Positions 1-11,401 of a stretch of DNA of 64,000 nt are shown in pieces (position 1 is the stretch's first letter; every line of letters begins with the position of its first letter). Origin of the DNA: Bryoerythrophyllum caledonicum (taxonomy: Eukaryota; Streptophyta; Bryopsida; Pottiales; Pottiaceae). The stretch covers positions 4,491,976 through 4,555,975 of the forward strand of contig OZ020526.1 in assembly GCA_963971425.1 (NCBI GenBank), given 5' to 3'. The translations under genes and the position numbers were made by a program. The notes under the pieces were generated by a model. The model saw nothing but the letters and a program-made list of their open reading frames with translations. It was not told where the DNA came from and searched no databases.

Positions 1-640
1 ATTCAATCTCTTTAATATCATCCCACCAATATTTGTAATACTATATATTCTACCATTCTTTATAACATCACCCCTTCTCCATATGTGATACGACCCCCTC
101 CCATGTCTCATATCACCCCTCCCATGTCTCATATCACCCCTCCTCCTATGTAATACTACCTCTCCCTAGTGTCATGAAACTCATAAGAGGTAGTAAACAA
201 TGAACAATATAAAAATACTTAAACTATGATAATAGTGGAAGGGGGTTTGAGAGGAGTGGGTTTGTGTGGAGACAGATGTTGTATCTCTTTTATATCTAAA
301 TAATATTTACATTCAATGGAACTCAAAGAGTTAATGGAAGTCAAAGAATTGATGAGAGGCAAAGAGTTGGTGGAGTCCAAGAGTCGATATGAATGAGAAT
401 TGAAGCGTTCATGAAAATTGAAAAGTTATGTGAGTTATGGAAGTTGTGTAAGTTATGTAATTTGATGTTACTCAACCTTTTTATCATTAATGGCCAAGTC
501 GACCGACCTGATCACCGGCAAAGGATTGCTAAACGGACACTATTCTTTTATATATATAGAGATAAGCTTTCACCATTATAGTGAAGTAAGATTGTGCAAT
601 GACATTGGTTTCTCTAGCTATGCCACAAGATTTGATTTTC
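1..640. other. AT-rich intergenic DNA, no gene seen
   Basis: No convincing coding sequence is visible. Around 85-150 a short C-rich motif (CCCATGTCTCATATCACCCCT-like) recurs in tandem two to three times. Near 315-375 a loosely repeated GAGTTRATGGARGTCAAAGA motif occurs. Open frames are short and have no family resemblance. Confidence 0.5.
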
Positions 641-2050
641 TATAGAGGTGGCCTCAACTATGGAGAGTGTGATTTTAGGATTTGCCAAGAATTACAAAGC
701 TTGCTCCCAAATTTGTAATTGGTTCAAAGAAGTTGGCCTTCTTCATCGTCTCTTTGAACTTGTAAGACTTCTGCAATCAACATATGAGGACCACTATTTC
801 ATCCCAAATTGTTGTAACACGGGTCCAAACCTCAACAAGATTTTCTCGTAAACTTTGAAGAGAAATATGTAACAAGAGTTTCATAATGTCACAGTTTTGA
901 AATAACCAAAGTAATATGTATCACTTAGAGAGTCTTTGTATTACCCCAATCAACTTATGCCAAGGTGCAATGACCTATCCACTTCCACATTTATTTGTAC
1001 GACTTTATTTCAGATATCAATCACCATGGATGAACATGCTATTGAGTTATGATGGAGAATTTTGTTCCCATGTTTTCTCCAACTAGCTCTTACTCTGACA
1101 AACCTTAACAAGTCTTTTGAGAAGATCAATTTAAATTGTACAATCAATATTATGTCTCAACAACTAGCTCCTACTGTAACAAAGCTTAAAAAGTCTTTTG
1201 AGAAGATCAATTTAAATTGTACAATCAATATCATGTCTCAATGCATTTCTCAGAATATATATCAGATTCACATATGTGATGTCAAGTGATTCTCGCGTGG
1301 AGAAGTAGCAACTTATACCGAGCTCATTGAACACATAGCCTAGTTAATCCTTAAACGACAATTCATGACCTCTGTGGGTGGCTCAAATTGGATCACGCCT
1401 TCGTTTGTACTTCGGCATCATGTATGGTGCATTCTTTGAACTTCGGCATCATGAATGAACCAATCAATGATGAGCTTGCAACCTTTTACAAAGTTTATGT
1501 GCAATCCCAACCTACCTACCACAATCCTTCTAAAGCACAAATCTCTCATACAAACTGTGATTTGAATAATAAAATTTTCCTTAAAAATGCATCACAAGAA
1601 GGTAATTAGAATGATATCAAAAAATATGTGAAAACTTGAGTACAGGAAGAGCTACAAGGAAGATTGTGGAGAAATCAAGCCCCTCGGGCTTGCTCTGTCG
1701 TTTAACCGGTAAACGTCTGAAAGTGCCTTTGCGGCCAGTAGAATATCGTGTATTTTTTTTAATCTTTCGAATGGATTTAGACCTTTTATAGGTTAGAGTT
1801 CAATACAAAAGCTTGAAATTTACATCAATGCGGTTCTAGTGAGCTATTGAGATCCCAATTCAAAACTTCTTGTTGATAGCAAATGCCAATTATACAACTA
1901 TATATCTACTATCCCCATGAGACGTTTTGGAATTAAACTTGAAGTCGCAAATGGGCTCATAAATGATATCTACATTGTATAATACCATCCATTCAAGAGT
2001 ACATCCTCTTCGAGAAGTTACATGAATTGGGTGGAGTTGCAGATGGAGTC
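640..2050 (+). repeat. Dispersed degenerate repeat A, copy 1
   Basis: This stretch matches the one at about 31090-32720 in the same orientation over several collinear blocks, for example AGAGAAATATGTAACAA, GAATTTTGTTCCCATGTTTT and CTCATTGAACAC. The right-hand block (about 1950-2035) matches sequence on both sides of the solo LTR in copy 2, so this copy keeps the uninterrupted arrangement. No protein family is recognised; the frames are short and broken. It may be a decayed transposon body or a duplicated intergenic segment. Confidence 0.65.
1079..1243 (+). repeat. Tandem duplication of an 82-bp unit
   Basis: Two adjacent near-identical units start at about 1081 and 1163. Each runs from AACTAGCTC to ATGTCTCAA and contains AAGATCAATTTAAATTGTAC. 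The other copy of repeat A, near 31600, has only one counterpart, so the duplication is local to this copy. Confidence 0.8.
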
Positions 2051-3439
2051 TGCATTTCGGATCAGCGCTCGATAAGTGAGATGATTGCCTTGCTTCCTTC
2101 TTCTTTGAATCATAGAGCAAAGAAGGTTACATTAGTGCTCCTTGGGCCATTTCTTGATGATCTGCACTATGTACTTCACCTTCAATTCATAACAAAATTA
2201 TATCTTCTTTTGTTAATTATGTACTATTCCATGGCAAGATGGAGTAGTTGAATGGTTGAGGTTTGGTGCAGGAAGAACACAAACACTTGTAGTCTACATA
2301 ACTCCATATTTAAATAGCATATGGAATATCGCCAATGATCTTCGCTAAACTTGGTATAATCTTCAAGTGGACAAATATACATGTACAATGTTCACCAAGT
2401 GCAAAAATGCAAGAGACGTTTCAAGTACAAAAGTACAATGCAATGAAGCACAAAACAACATTTGCAACAAACACATGTAGTGCTCAAAAATCTATCCACT
2501 CAAAAATCTTCACATCTATGTACAGTTTCCGCTGCTATTCAACAATACTTTTCAAATAACATTCTATGTGCAATATTGACATTGCCAAAGAGACAAACAA
2601 TTTCTACAGTCTTCAATAGTGAAACCAACATACACTATGTAAAGAAGATGCAACTCCTTGGAGTCTTAGTTTGTCATGAGTGTGTGTGCAGATAATAACA
2701 ATTCAACATCACATGACTTCAGACAAAGATGAATATATCTTTCTATAACGAAATCTAAATTTTTAGTACGGAAACATAGCACGCATGCTCTTAGCCGAAG
2801 TCGCTGAAACCCTTTGAAAGCTCTTGTAAATATTTCAAACCACAAGTAATAAACTACAAAGGAAGCATTCACAAAACATGAATACAGTCAATCCTAAACA
2901 AGATACCTCAAAAATCCAACATAATTGCTAACTCCATACCTACCACCTACTTCCAACACACAACAGATCTACTATATGATACAAAGTACTTGACAGAGAC
3001 AGGGGTTTCTATCTATCTGATACTAGGTCTATCTTCTGAAAGTAGACAATCACATGGGAACAAACAAGTTGACAACCGACACCAATGCAGAAACTAAAAC
3101 ACAAAAGATGTTTGGAGTTGGTCCGCTTGAATTGGAGCATAACCACGCGTTAAACTCACTGCCCTGGAGACTTCGTATTCAGTTCACTCTCAATATGCAC
3201 TCTTGATGTCCATCGATTCCATTCCTCCATTGAAACGCTCCAATTCGTGGGTTCATCCATCCACCGCAAATGGATCGCAAGGCTGGTGATGTAAGCAAGC
3301 TGAAACAGGGACATCCAGGGAAATCCAGGGAGATGGACAGATATTCATTGCACCGAATACTAGTTACAGTTTTGAATGCCGGGTGCAAGTAGCGGTGGGC
3401 CTCCCCGGTGACCTGCGCGCCGGTCCCATGGCTATGCTC
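2051..3439. other. Intergenic DNA, probably including the lectin-TIR 3' UTR
   Basis: No gene is recognised. The part adjacent to 3440 would hold the 3' untranslated region of the minus-strand lectin-TIR gene. Open frames here are short and show no family signature. Confidence 0.5.
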
Positions 3440-5236
3440 TTACACAACGGATGGGAGGGGTGTGTCTTTGCCATGAGGTTTCTTAGGAGCAGGCCTTCGT
3501 CGGACTCTGGCCCTGGCTGCTTTCAAGCTTCTCGTCTCCTCCAAGATCTTCTCCATCTTCTCCCCGATGCTTTTGAGGTAATGTCTTTCGCCGTCAGGTT
3601 CATTCCGGGCAAAGTTTGGGTGGCCTCTCAACGTGGTGAGCCACCTGACTGCTTTGCGGCACTCGTCCAGATCCAACGCATGGCTCTTGAGATTCGAGAA
3701 TTCCACCCATTTACTCTCCCACACTCTGGCGTCCAGAAGTTTCTTCACTTCTTCCGGCCGAAGCTTGTAGAAGAGAGGCCAGACACTCACATCCCTTCCA
3801 CTGTCCGCATTCTTGAACGCGATCAACTCTGTCATGCACCAGCGGCTCTCGAAAAACTCCCTCGTCACCACCACCACGCCCAAATCGAATCTGTCCAGTT
3901 CTCGCAATATGACATGTGCAACCTTCTTGGTCTGTCCGATTGACTCCGAGTCGAAGAACACTTTGACACGATACAGTCGACTGGACCATCGCTTCCGGAC
4001 CAAATCGTCGTTCAGTCGAGACACGAAGTTTTTCACATTTGGTATATTACGGTGCGATAAAAAGATGCGGACCGGACGCGAGACCCACCAGAGCCAAAGT
4101 ATGCCGAAACAAACAACGACTGCTGCGATTGAGCCTACGGTAACGCCGATAATCAACCCCAGATTCTGTGGCGGCGGTGTTCCTGGTGGTTCAGCGTTGG
4201 GGACGCCAGGGGTTCGTGGCGGCGGAGGTGAAGGTTTGCGCGTGCCGGGAGGAGGTGGCGGAGTTGGACCGGACGGTGGAGCATCCTTGGCGAGTGATAT
4301 CGGAGGTGCTTCACCCTCGTTGCTGAAGCTCCAGGCGAAAATGCTATGCCGGTCCGCACCTGCACAGACGAGACGAATGAGGCCAGGAATTGATCAAAGT
4401 GAGTGGACCGCAGTTGCAGAGACAAGACACTCCAGGCTAGGAATGGAATCGAACTTAGTGGGTGTGTTGTGCACACCTGTTGTACCAATAGCGGCAGAGA
4501 AACCGACAAACGTGGGCTCGCTCAAGAGCGACAAGTCTACGGACGTCCAGGAAACGGAAGGCACAGCAGGCTTGACAGCCCAAGCTTGATACACATGGAG
4601 GTAGATATCCATGGTGGACTGAGCTTGAGAGTAATCGATCCACACCTGGTGGTAAACAGTTTTGGCACCCGTGACCAGAGGGATGGTCGGCTTAAAACTA
4701 AACGTGGAGTTCATGCTCGCGAAGTCCAGTCCAATATGATTGTCGTTCTGGTCGTTAAACTCGGGGTTTTGGTACGTATCGAATTCCACTCCGAATGTGT
4801 GCTCATCGGAGGCAACATCCTTGGTAACTGTGTCGGTGGTAGTGGTGATGAGCCCCAGGAAGTCATTGGGATCTCCGATAGTGGAGTTGTTGGGCACCAT
4901 GAGGAACGTGAAGCCGGAGCCTTTGCCGCTATACGCAGGGTGCTGGTAGATCTGGAAGATGAAGGTGGTGCTGAAGGACATCACTGCCGAGCTGCCCGGT
5001 ACCCTCATGGGAATCGCTTGCGGATAGAGAAGCCGTCCGACGGATCTGTCAGGAGGCCATACCAAAGTGTAACAACTTTCGTTTACGAGGTTGTACTCCC
5101 AATTGCTTAAAGCCACGATGTATAGTTCGGACTGTGATTTGAAGCCGTTGAACTTGAACGTGAATCCGAGGCTGCTCTGCGAGAAGGTCGTCAGCACCGC
5201 CACGGTCAGCAAACAGAAACTCCTCGCCACAGCCAT
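3440..5236 (-). CDS. L-type lectin / transmembrane / TIR-domain receptor-like protein
   Basis: Two exons, 5236-4477 and 4359-3440, with a 117-bp GT-AG intron (4476-4360), encode about 559 residues. Residues 1-24 are a hydrophobic signal peptide. Residues 25 to about 275 are a legume-lectin domain with the core VEFDT and the metal-site stretch DNHIGLD. Splicing joins GFSAAIGTTG to the canonical final strand FAWSFSNEG. A proline-rich stalk follows, then one membrane helix (about 322-347, IIGVTVGSIAAVVVCFGILW). The cytoplasmic TIR domain (about 348-500) starts RIFLSH and has the catalytic-Glu motif SRWCMTEL (Glu about 431). A basic tail ends the protein. ATG 5236 is used because the upstream in-frame codons are not ATG; a 5' UTR intron ending just before it is possible. 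Plant lectin receptors normally carry a kinase here. Inference: a surface glycan receptor signalling through TIR NADase chemistry. Confidence 0.85.
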
Positions 5237-5896
5237 TGCACCTGAACCCAATCAGACAGGTCAGCGCCTCCGCTATCAAGGCACTAAAACGTCATGAAGA
5301 AGTAAATTAATCGATGGACCTCACCTCGTCACATACTCATCCAGTCCACGAAACGAAGCGAAAACATGAGATGCCTGACAGATTATTCTTCGCAAGAGCT
5401 TCGGTTTGGACTACGAATTTGACCATGCACTGGTCTGTGATGCATCGATCAGCTTGATACTCACGTTGGGTGCAGGCCATGTAGAAACTAGGACTGTCTG
5501 GTTTAATTAAAGGCAAGCTTTGTGCGAGTAACTAGTGCATGTGCCTGTTCAAGCAGCTGTGGCACGCCAAGGTGAAGGAAAAGTATGGAATCTAGCGAAG
5601 GGGGAGCGTTAGGTGCTTACAAGGAGCCCGGAGCCGCGATTACGATGGACTGCAGTAAGCCTCATCACTGTGGGAGGTTCCTGATTGAAGACGATGCCAT
5701 CAACAGCTTGATCGGTTGTCTGCAAGATAGGTCTCCGTTTGTGTGCAGACAGACTTGGCCGGGCTTGTATGCTTAAAACAGGCGCCTCCACTTGTATGTG
5801 AAATAGTCGGTATGGGTCCCACACGCCATCACTGGCTCGAGCCTCCGGCCTCCCGTATGGGCTCGGCATGCTCTAAGTTAAGACATAGTTATTTGT
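5237..5896. other. Upstream region of the lectin-TIR gene
   Basis: Presumed promoter and 5' leader of the minus-strand lectin-TIR gene. No element can be named with confidence. Short open frames near 5585-5870 have no recognisable product. Confidence 0.4.
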
Positions 5897-6162
5897 GGCT
5901 GGGACTAAATGCAATCCAGATTCTCCCTAAGTAGGACTTATAAAAGGCTGCCTCCTAGTTTTTAAAGTATAGGCCCGTAGAATTCACTGGAGAAGCACCC
6001 TAGAATAAATTGGGGTCGAAACCCCATTTTCCAAGAAAATTAAATAAATCAAAGAATGATTTTAAGGGATCCAAAATGTAAAAGAATTAAAAATAAAAAA
6101 TAAAAAATAAAAATCTGGGGTCCCACCCCACCTCAAAAAACCGATTGACTATAGTGAGCAGC
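5897..6162 (+). mobile_element. Mutator-like MITE, copy 1 (9-bp TSD)
   Basis: A 266-bp non-coding element lies between two copies of GTTATTTGT (5888-5896 and 6163-6171). Its ends are imperfect inverted repeats: GGCTGGGACTAAATGCAATC on the left and, reversed, GCTGCTCACTATAGTCAATC on the right. A second member at 14701-14945 has matching ends and its own 9-bp duplication. Nine-bp duplications are typical of Mutator-like elements. Confidence 0.8.
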
Positions 6163-6554
6163 GTTATTTGTATGTAATTATAAAATTCAAAAAAAATAAG
6201 GTATGGCCTGATGGGTACATCCTTTGGAAAACCCGGGACCCGGATGCCACTTTTATATTCATTGGGTCAATTGCTGAAATATAATATACATCTGCACTTG
6301 TCTGTACGAGTGAATATCAACTGTTTGAACGGCGCACGATTCTCACCAATCCCATCCATGGCAATGTTCCTAAATGCCAATTTGACTTATCAAACATGTC
6401 ATTATGTCACAAGGTACCTCTTTTGGCTGCATATTTGGTTATGCTTCTTAGGGCCTTACCACACTGGAGGGGGAGGAAGTTTCACAACTTCCTCCAACAT
6501 GGCACCAGTGGCATAAAAAATATTCTTTTCCTCCTTACATTGTGGACTACCAGG

Positions 6555-8192
6555 CATTACACTAAAGATGGCATTTAGTGTAGTGGACACTAAATACGAA
6601 CCCGTACACTACTACTCAACTTGACAATTAGTGTAGTGACAAAACTATACACTAAATATCAACTACTACACTAAATGTTGATTCTAGTAAATAGTGGAAC
6701 TTAGGTTTTTTTACATGTGGACATTTAGTGTATGAAACATAGAAAATGATTACGTGCACATTTCGAGCATCAAAGTAAAGCAAGCTACGAGTGCATTGAA
6801 AAAGAAAAAAACAATTTGCTAAAGAAAGATTGGAAAAAATATAATGTGGATATCGAACCAAAAAAAATTCAAAAGTAGAAAAAAAATAGAATGTGATTAT
6901 GGAAGGAAATGAATTTGCAAATATAAGATTGGAAAAATAGGAAAATGGAATTTAGAGGAAAGTGAGAGAAGAAAGATATATTGGAAAATTTAAAAAACAT
7001 AGATATTAAATAAATAATAAATAAATAAATACTAAATAAACAAACATACAATTAATTTTCATTAAGTATAATATTGGATACTAAAATAATAAATATTAAA
7101 TAATGAAATTGGTAAAAACCAAACATTAAATAATCATGGATCATGATAAATGAATATATATAAAGATTTAATATTCACAAAATTTACATATATACAAAAG
7201 TATTATATTATATATTTTAAATATTTCAATATACATAAAAAACATGATATACAATCATCATTCATTAAATATTCACAAATATTCATTAAATATCAATTAA
7301 GTATAAATTGAATATTAACTAAATACTAAGTAATTATTTATCAAATATATATTATATACCAACTGAATATCATTTAAATATTAATTAAATTTTTAGTGAA
7401 TGTGAATCAAATATTCATTAAATATTCATTAAAATATTCAGTACATATTCATGAAATACTTATTAAATATCAATTACATGTTTATTAAATTTCAAAAATA
7501 TTCATGAATTATCATGAAACATTCATTAAATATTTATTGTATACTCAGTGAATATTCATAAATGATCATTTACATATTTAAATATTATTTACATACTAAT
7601 GAAGTATTAAATAAGCATACATTACATATCATTTAATTAAAAAATATTCATTAATTATATATTGAATATTATTTTAATATTATTTTAATATTATTTTAAT
7701 ATTGTTTTAATATTATTTTAATATTGTTTTAATATTATTTTAATATTGTTTTAATATTGTTTTAATATTGTTTTAATATTATTTTAATATTGTTTTAATA
7801 TTATTTTAATATTGTTTTAATATTATTTTAATATTGTTTTAATATTATTTTAATATTGTTTTAATATTATTTTAATATTGTTTTAATATTATTTTAATCT
7901 TATTTTAGTATTATATTAGTATTATTTTGGAAATTAGATACTATTTTAATATTATTTTAGAAATAGGATACGATTTCCCATGTGGGTAAGTAGTTCTATT
8001 TTAATATTTTAATATTATTTTAGCATTATTTTAATATTGTTTTAGAAATAGGGTACTAAGGTAGGTGGATGATTGGGGGTTATTTTAAATGACAATGGCG
8101 GCTAACACTAATTGCCAACTTGTTCACGAATAGTGTACTAGGGTAATTACACTATTCGTACCATTACACTAAATGCCATCTTTAGTGTAGTG
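6555..8192. mobile_element. Non-autonomous CACTA-like TIR element
   Basis: Both ends carry a 31-bp inverted repeat (6555-6585 and 8162-8192). Read inward from the right end it begins CACTACACTAAA and contains GATGGCATTTAGTGT; the left end reads CATTACACTAAAGATGGC. The repeat is itself nearly palindromic. The 1.64-kb interior is extremely AT-rich, non-coding, and contains an 11-bp satellite. The 3-bp flanks (AGG and GCT) do not match, so assignment to CACTA rests on the termini alone. Confidence 0.55.
7664..7905. repeat. 11-bp AT minisatellite
   Basis: About 21 tandem copies of ATTRTTTTAAT, with R alternating between A and G among units. Degenerate copies continue to about 8045. It lies inside the CACTA-like element. 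Confidence 0.9.
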
Positions 8193-9438
8193 GCTAGTAG
8201 TTTTCAACGGCAATTATTGTGCCAAGCATTGCCATGTAGATTCCAAAGCAACATCCAATGCAAATTCCAAAGCTACAAAGTTGCTCCATGTCATTCTTGC
8301 CACTCCCCCTACTTCCTCTCATGTGGCAACCACTTGCTAATTTGAACCAATGTGAGTCATCCAACTCACTGCCTTTCCTCTCGTGTGGTTTGGCCGTTAA
8401 ATAGCATCTCCAATGTCACTATAGAAAATTCATAACTTTTTCGTAATATCACTATTCTTGTAATATCAACCATATACAATGTCCACCCTCTAAGGGGTTA
8501 GTAGTCCTATACCGGTGCTGCTATGTCTAGACGGACACTATATTCATGCCAATCAATAGGGGTCTCGTTTTCATCTTCTTCTAATATGATTTTTTTTTTT
8601 TGGCAAATCTAATACTCTAAAAAAATAAAAAAATTGTTACATTGAGATAGTACCGAGCGTGAAATTAATTCTGCAGAACTATCTGATTCTCGGTGTGAGA
8701 ATCGGTATTTGTGGTTGGAGATTACTTTAGTCAATGAAGAGGTGCCACCTAGTAGGCTGGCACAAACGGGCAATTTCCCCTCATCATTCATGGTCCGACA
8801 ATGTCCTCCGTTAATAAACTGATGACAGCTAGCACGAACCGGTATATGAAAAACAAAATTTTACAAATTTTTTTTTAAAAAAAATCGTTTAGAGGGATTC
8901 TCGGTCCAAAAGTCGCATTTTATACATCAGGTCTCTTTTTCACGATATTGCTCATTAAAACTCCTAGTTTTGTGAAGTATTTGCCACTTTACTAGAATTG
9001 AGGTTCACTACACTAGGTTACTCCTTTTCTTATGAATCTAAATATTTCTTGAATCAAATTCCTTTCTTTCTGAACCTCTAAGAGTATCTCTAATGGACTA
9101 GCAATAGGACCCGTATTAGGACTAGCTACATTTAGTCACAAAACAAGACTTGTGAGATTGAGCCCTCCCTCAAGTGCACACCCTTTCCTAGCCCAACTCT
9201 GCCACACCATGACAAAAGTTTCAAAGTGTCAAAAATTTTAAATTTTGAAGTTTCTTCAAAGGGCGAGTTAAGATCTCCACCAAAATCAAGAAAACTAAAG
9301 AAGATGATGGGGTTGGGTAGGTAGCAAGGCAAGATAGTAGGGCTTGGAGAGTGGCTTCCTTTGGTGAGTGGAGGGCCCCCTTTCTACGAGGCTGTCAAAT
9401 TTAGTTAGACGGATAGCAGGTCCATTGGGGTGATATTG
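8193..9438. other. Intergenic DNA, no gene seen
   Basis: AT-rich sequence with short open frames and no recognisable domain, RNA gene or transposon end. Confidence 0.45.
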
Positions 9439-9881
9439 GAGTTTTCCTGAAAGTACTCAGGGTTTGAACCCTGACTGTCACCCCAAAACGATGATTTTGG
9501 TTCTACACCTGAAAGTCTACATGTTTTTGAGAAACATTGTGGTTTGGTTAACTTTGGGTTTATTCCATAAATTATGGTCCTTAGTCAGCCAACCAATATG
9601 CTACAGGGTTAATCATCTAGGCACAGTCACCGTCCAAACAAAGATGCAAGGTGGCATTGGTGACTCCAAATTACTAATTTGGTTACATTAGCTTGCATCA
9701 TGCGCGTGGCCCATAAAATATGTAGGGTGAGAACTTTCACCCTGCAAATATTGCCGTATTTACATCTCACCCTGCTTTGATGAATAGAGAAAGACACAAG
9801 GTCCTCAAAAGATGCTGCACCGGGTCTTTTTGCCTGACACAAGGTAGCCACCCTTTAAAACTCAGACTTTCAGGAAAACTC
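9439..9881. mobile_element. 443-bp TIR element with 5-bp TSD
   Basis: The ends read GAGTTTTCCTGAAAGT inward from both sides, a perfect 16-bp inverted repeat. Each end is bordered by TATTG (9434-9438 and 9882-9886). Just inside the left end is the palindrome CAGGGTTTGAACCCTG. No transposase is encoded. The superfamily is unclear because 5-bp duplications are not diagnostic. Confidence 0.7.
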
Positions 9882-11188
9882 TATTGACTCCTCCCCAAAA
9901 TTTATGGGGTACTACCACCCGGTAAGCTAGTTTTATGAAAATACTTCGAATGCACCAATTTTAAATTTGTTTATATGTCCTGCACCTCCAAGAATATTGG
10001 ATCAAATTGAGGGTAGTAACGCACTAATGGACCCAGGGTAATGAATGCTGCACTTGAAGGCCCCATTCAGAAATAGCCTTTCCCTTATCCAAGCATGAGT
10101 CACATAACTTTGAGGGAATATGTTGGGAACCAAGAAATATAAAATATGAAATGAGATATTACTAGAAGGTATCACAAGAAGGGACTATCGTATTTCTCCC
10201 CTACGAGCTTATTTCGGAGCCAGCCCAGCTAATGGGCTTTCTCCTTCCCAATCCTTGGATTTTTTTCTTCCCAATCCTTGGATTTTTCAATTTGGAACCC
10301 CCGAAAACCATTTTTCGTTATTTTGAATTCAAAAATGGGGCCCGCGGCCTCTAATTACAGTTGGAGCATACCCCTGGGGATTTCAATCCAATATATTAAA
10401 AATTAGGGGGCTCCTTTACTCCTGCCCCACCCCACCCCGAGAAAAGTTCGTAGGGATATTTTACAGTGATCCCACAAGAAGGACCGCAACTCAAAAAAGG
10501 AGTATGGCTTAATTTGCGGCAGTATAATGTAATTGCACAGTCATTGCACCAAGTTAGAAAAGACAAGACATTCATTATTCTTTTGTTTTTGGATTTTACC
10601 TTCCTCCATCTCTGGAAACGCAAATGCAAGTGCGGCAGGGGATTGGTGATAATGGCCATGGGCCATGAGGAGATGCTCCTAAATGCTTGAATTGGGCATC
10701 AACTTTTTACATAGTCTGTAGAAAATTCCCTGTGAAATTATTAAACAACGATGCTGAGTTGACTAGCCTGGTCAACGTGCTTATCAGTATTGAATAAAAA
10801 TATCCTCTAATGTGCTAGACTAACATAAATATTGAAAAGATAACTGCAAGCAGTGGCTACTTAAGGAGGAGGTACCCATACCCGACAAGTTAAGGCGATT
10901 GGCACAGTATCAGTAAGATTACAAGTTGGGAGAAATTTTTTGAAGGAAGGGAAATAAGGTTCATGAAGACTGAGCATTTTTTGAATTTTTTTTTAGCAAA
11001 ATTGAAATTACTACAAATTTTTAAGGTGAAAAGTTGGTCCGAATGGGTAACCAACATATAGCTTCACCAATAACCAATAACATGAAGAGCAATTCTGGAA
11101 CACAAGTCCACTAATACCCGTGATAGGAGATCATTAATTTCAGCTAAACCTACTCCCTGGAAATTGAAAAGAAGGGAACTAAAAACCT
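9882..11188. other. Intergenic DNA, no gene seen
   Basis: No coding sequence is supported. A CTTCCCAATCCTTGGATTTT motif is duplicated in tandem at about 10242-10290. The right end presumably contains the 3' UTR of the pogo-like transposase gene. Confidence 0.4.
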
Positions 11189-11401
11189 CTAAGCAGGAAC
11201 CTTCATGCGAGCAAGGAGTGGCTCACAGCCTGTGCAGAGATAAACAAAAGGCCATGACCGCATGGACCGCATGTCGTGCTGTACCACCCCAATTTTGGCT
11301 TGCATCACTCCGACTTCCAACCTGGCCGGCCTGTTCAAGGTGAGGCACCCAAGCCCGCGCTTTTCCTCCAACGGCCCTCTGACTCACTCTCGCTCTCCCG
11401 C

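Noticed and set aside
648-851. A 67-residue ORF in repeat A
   Set aside because: The second copy of the repeat does not preserve the frame.
3813-5110. Plus-strand ORFs of 258 and 235 residues
   Set aside because: They are antisense shadows of the lectin-TIR exons, which have clear domains and a proper intron.
9455-9480. tRNA-like B box (GGTTTGAACCC)
   Set aside because: No A box or cloverleaf could be built; it is the palindrome inside the 443-bp element.
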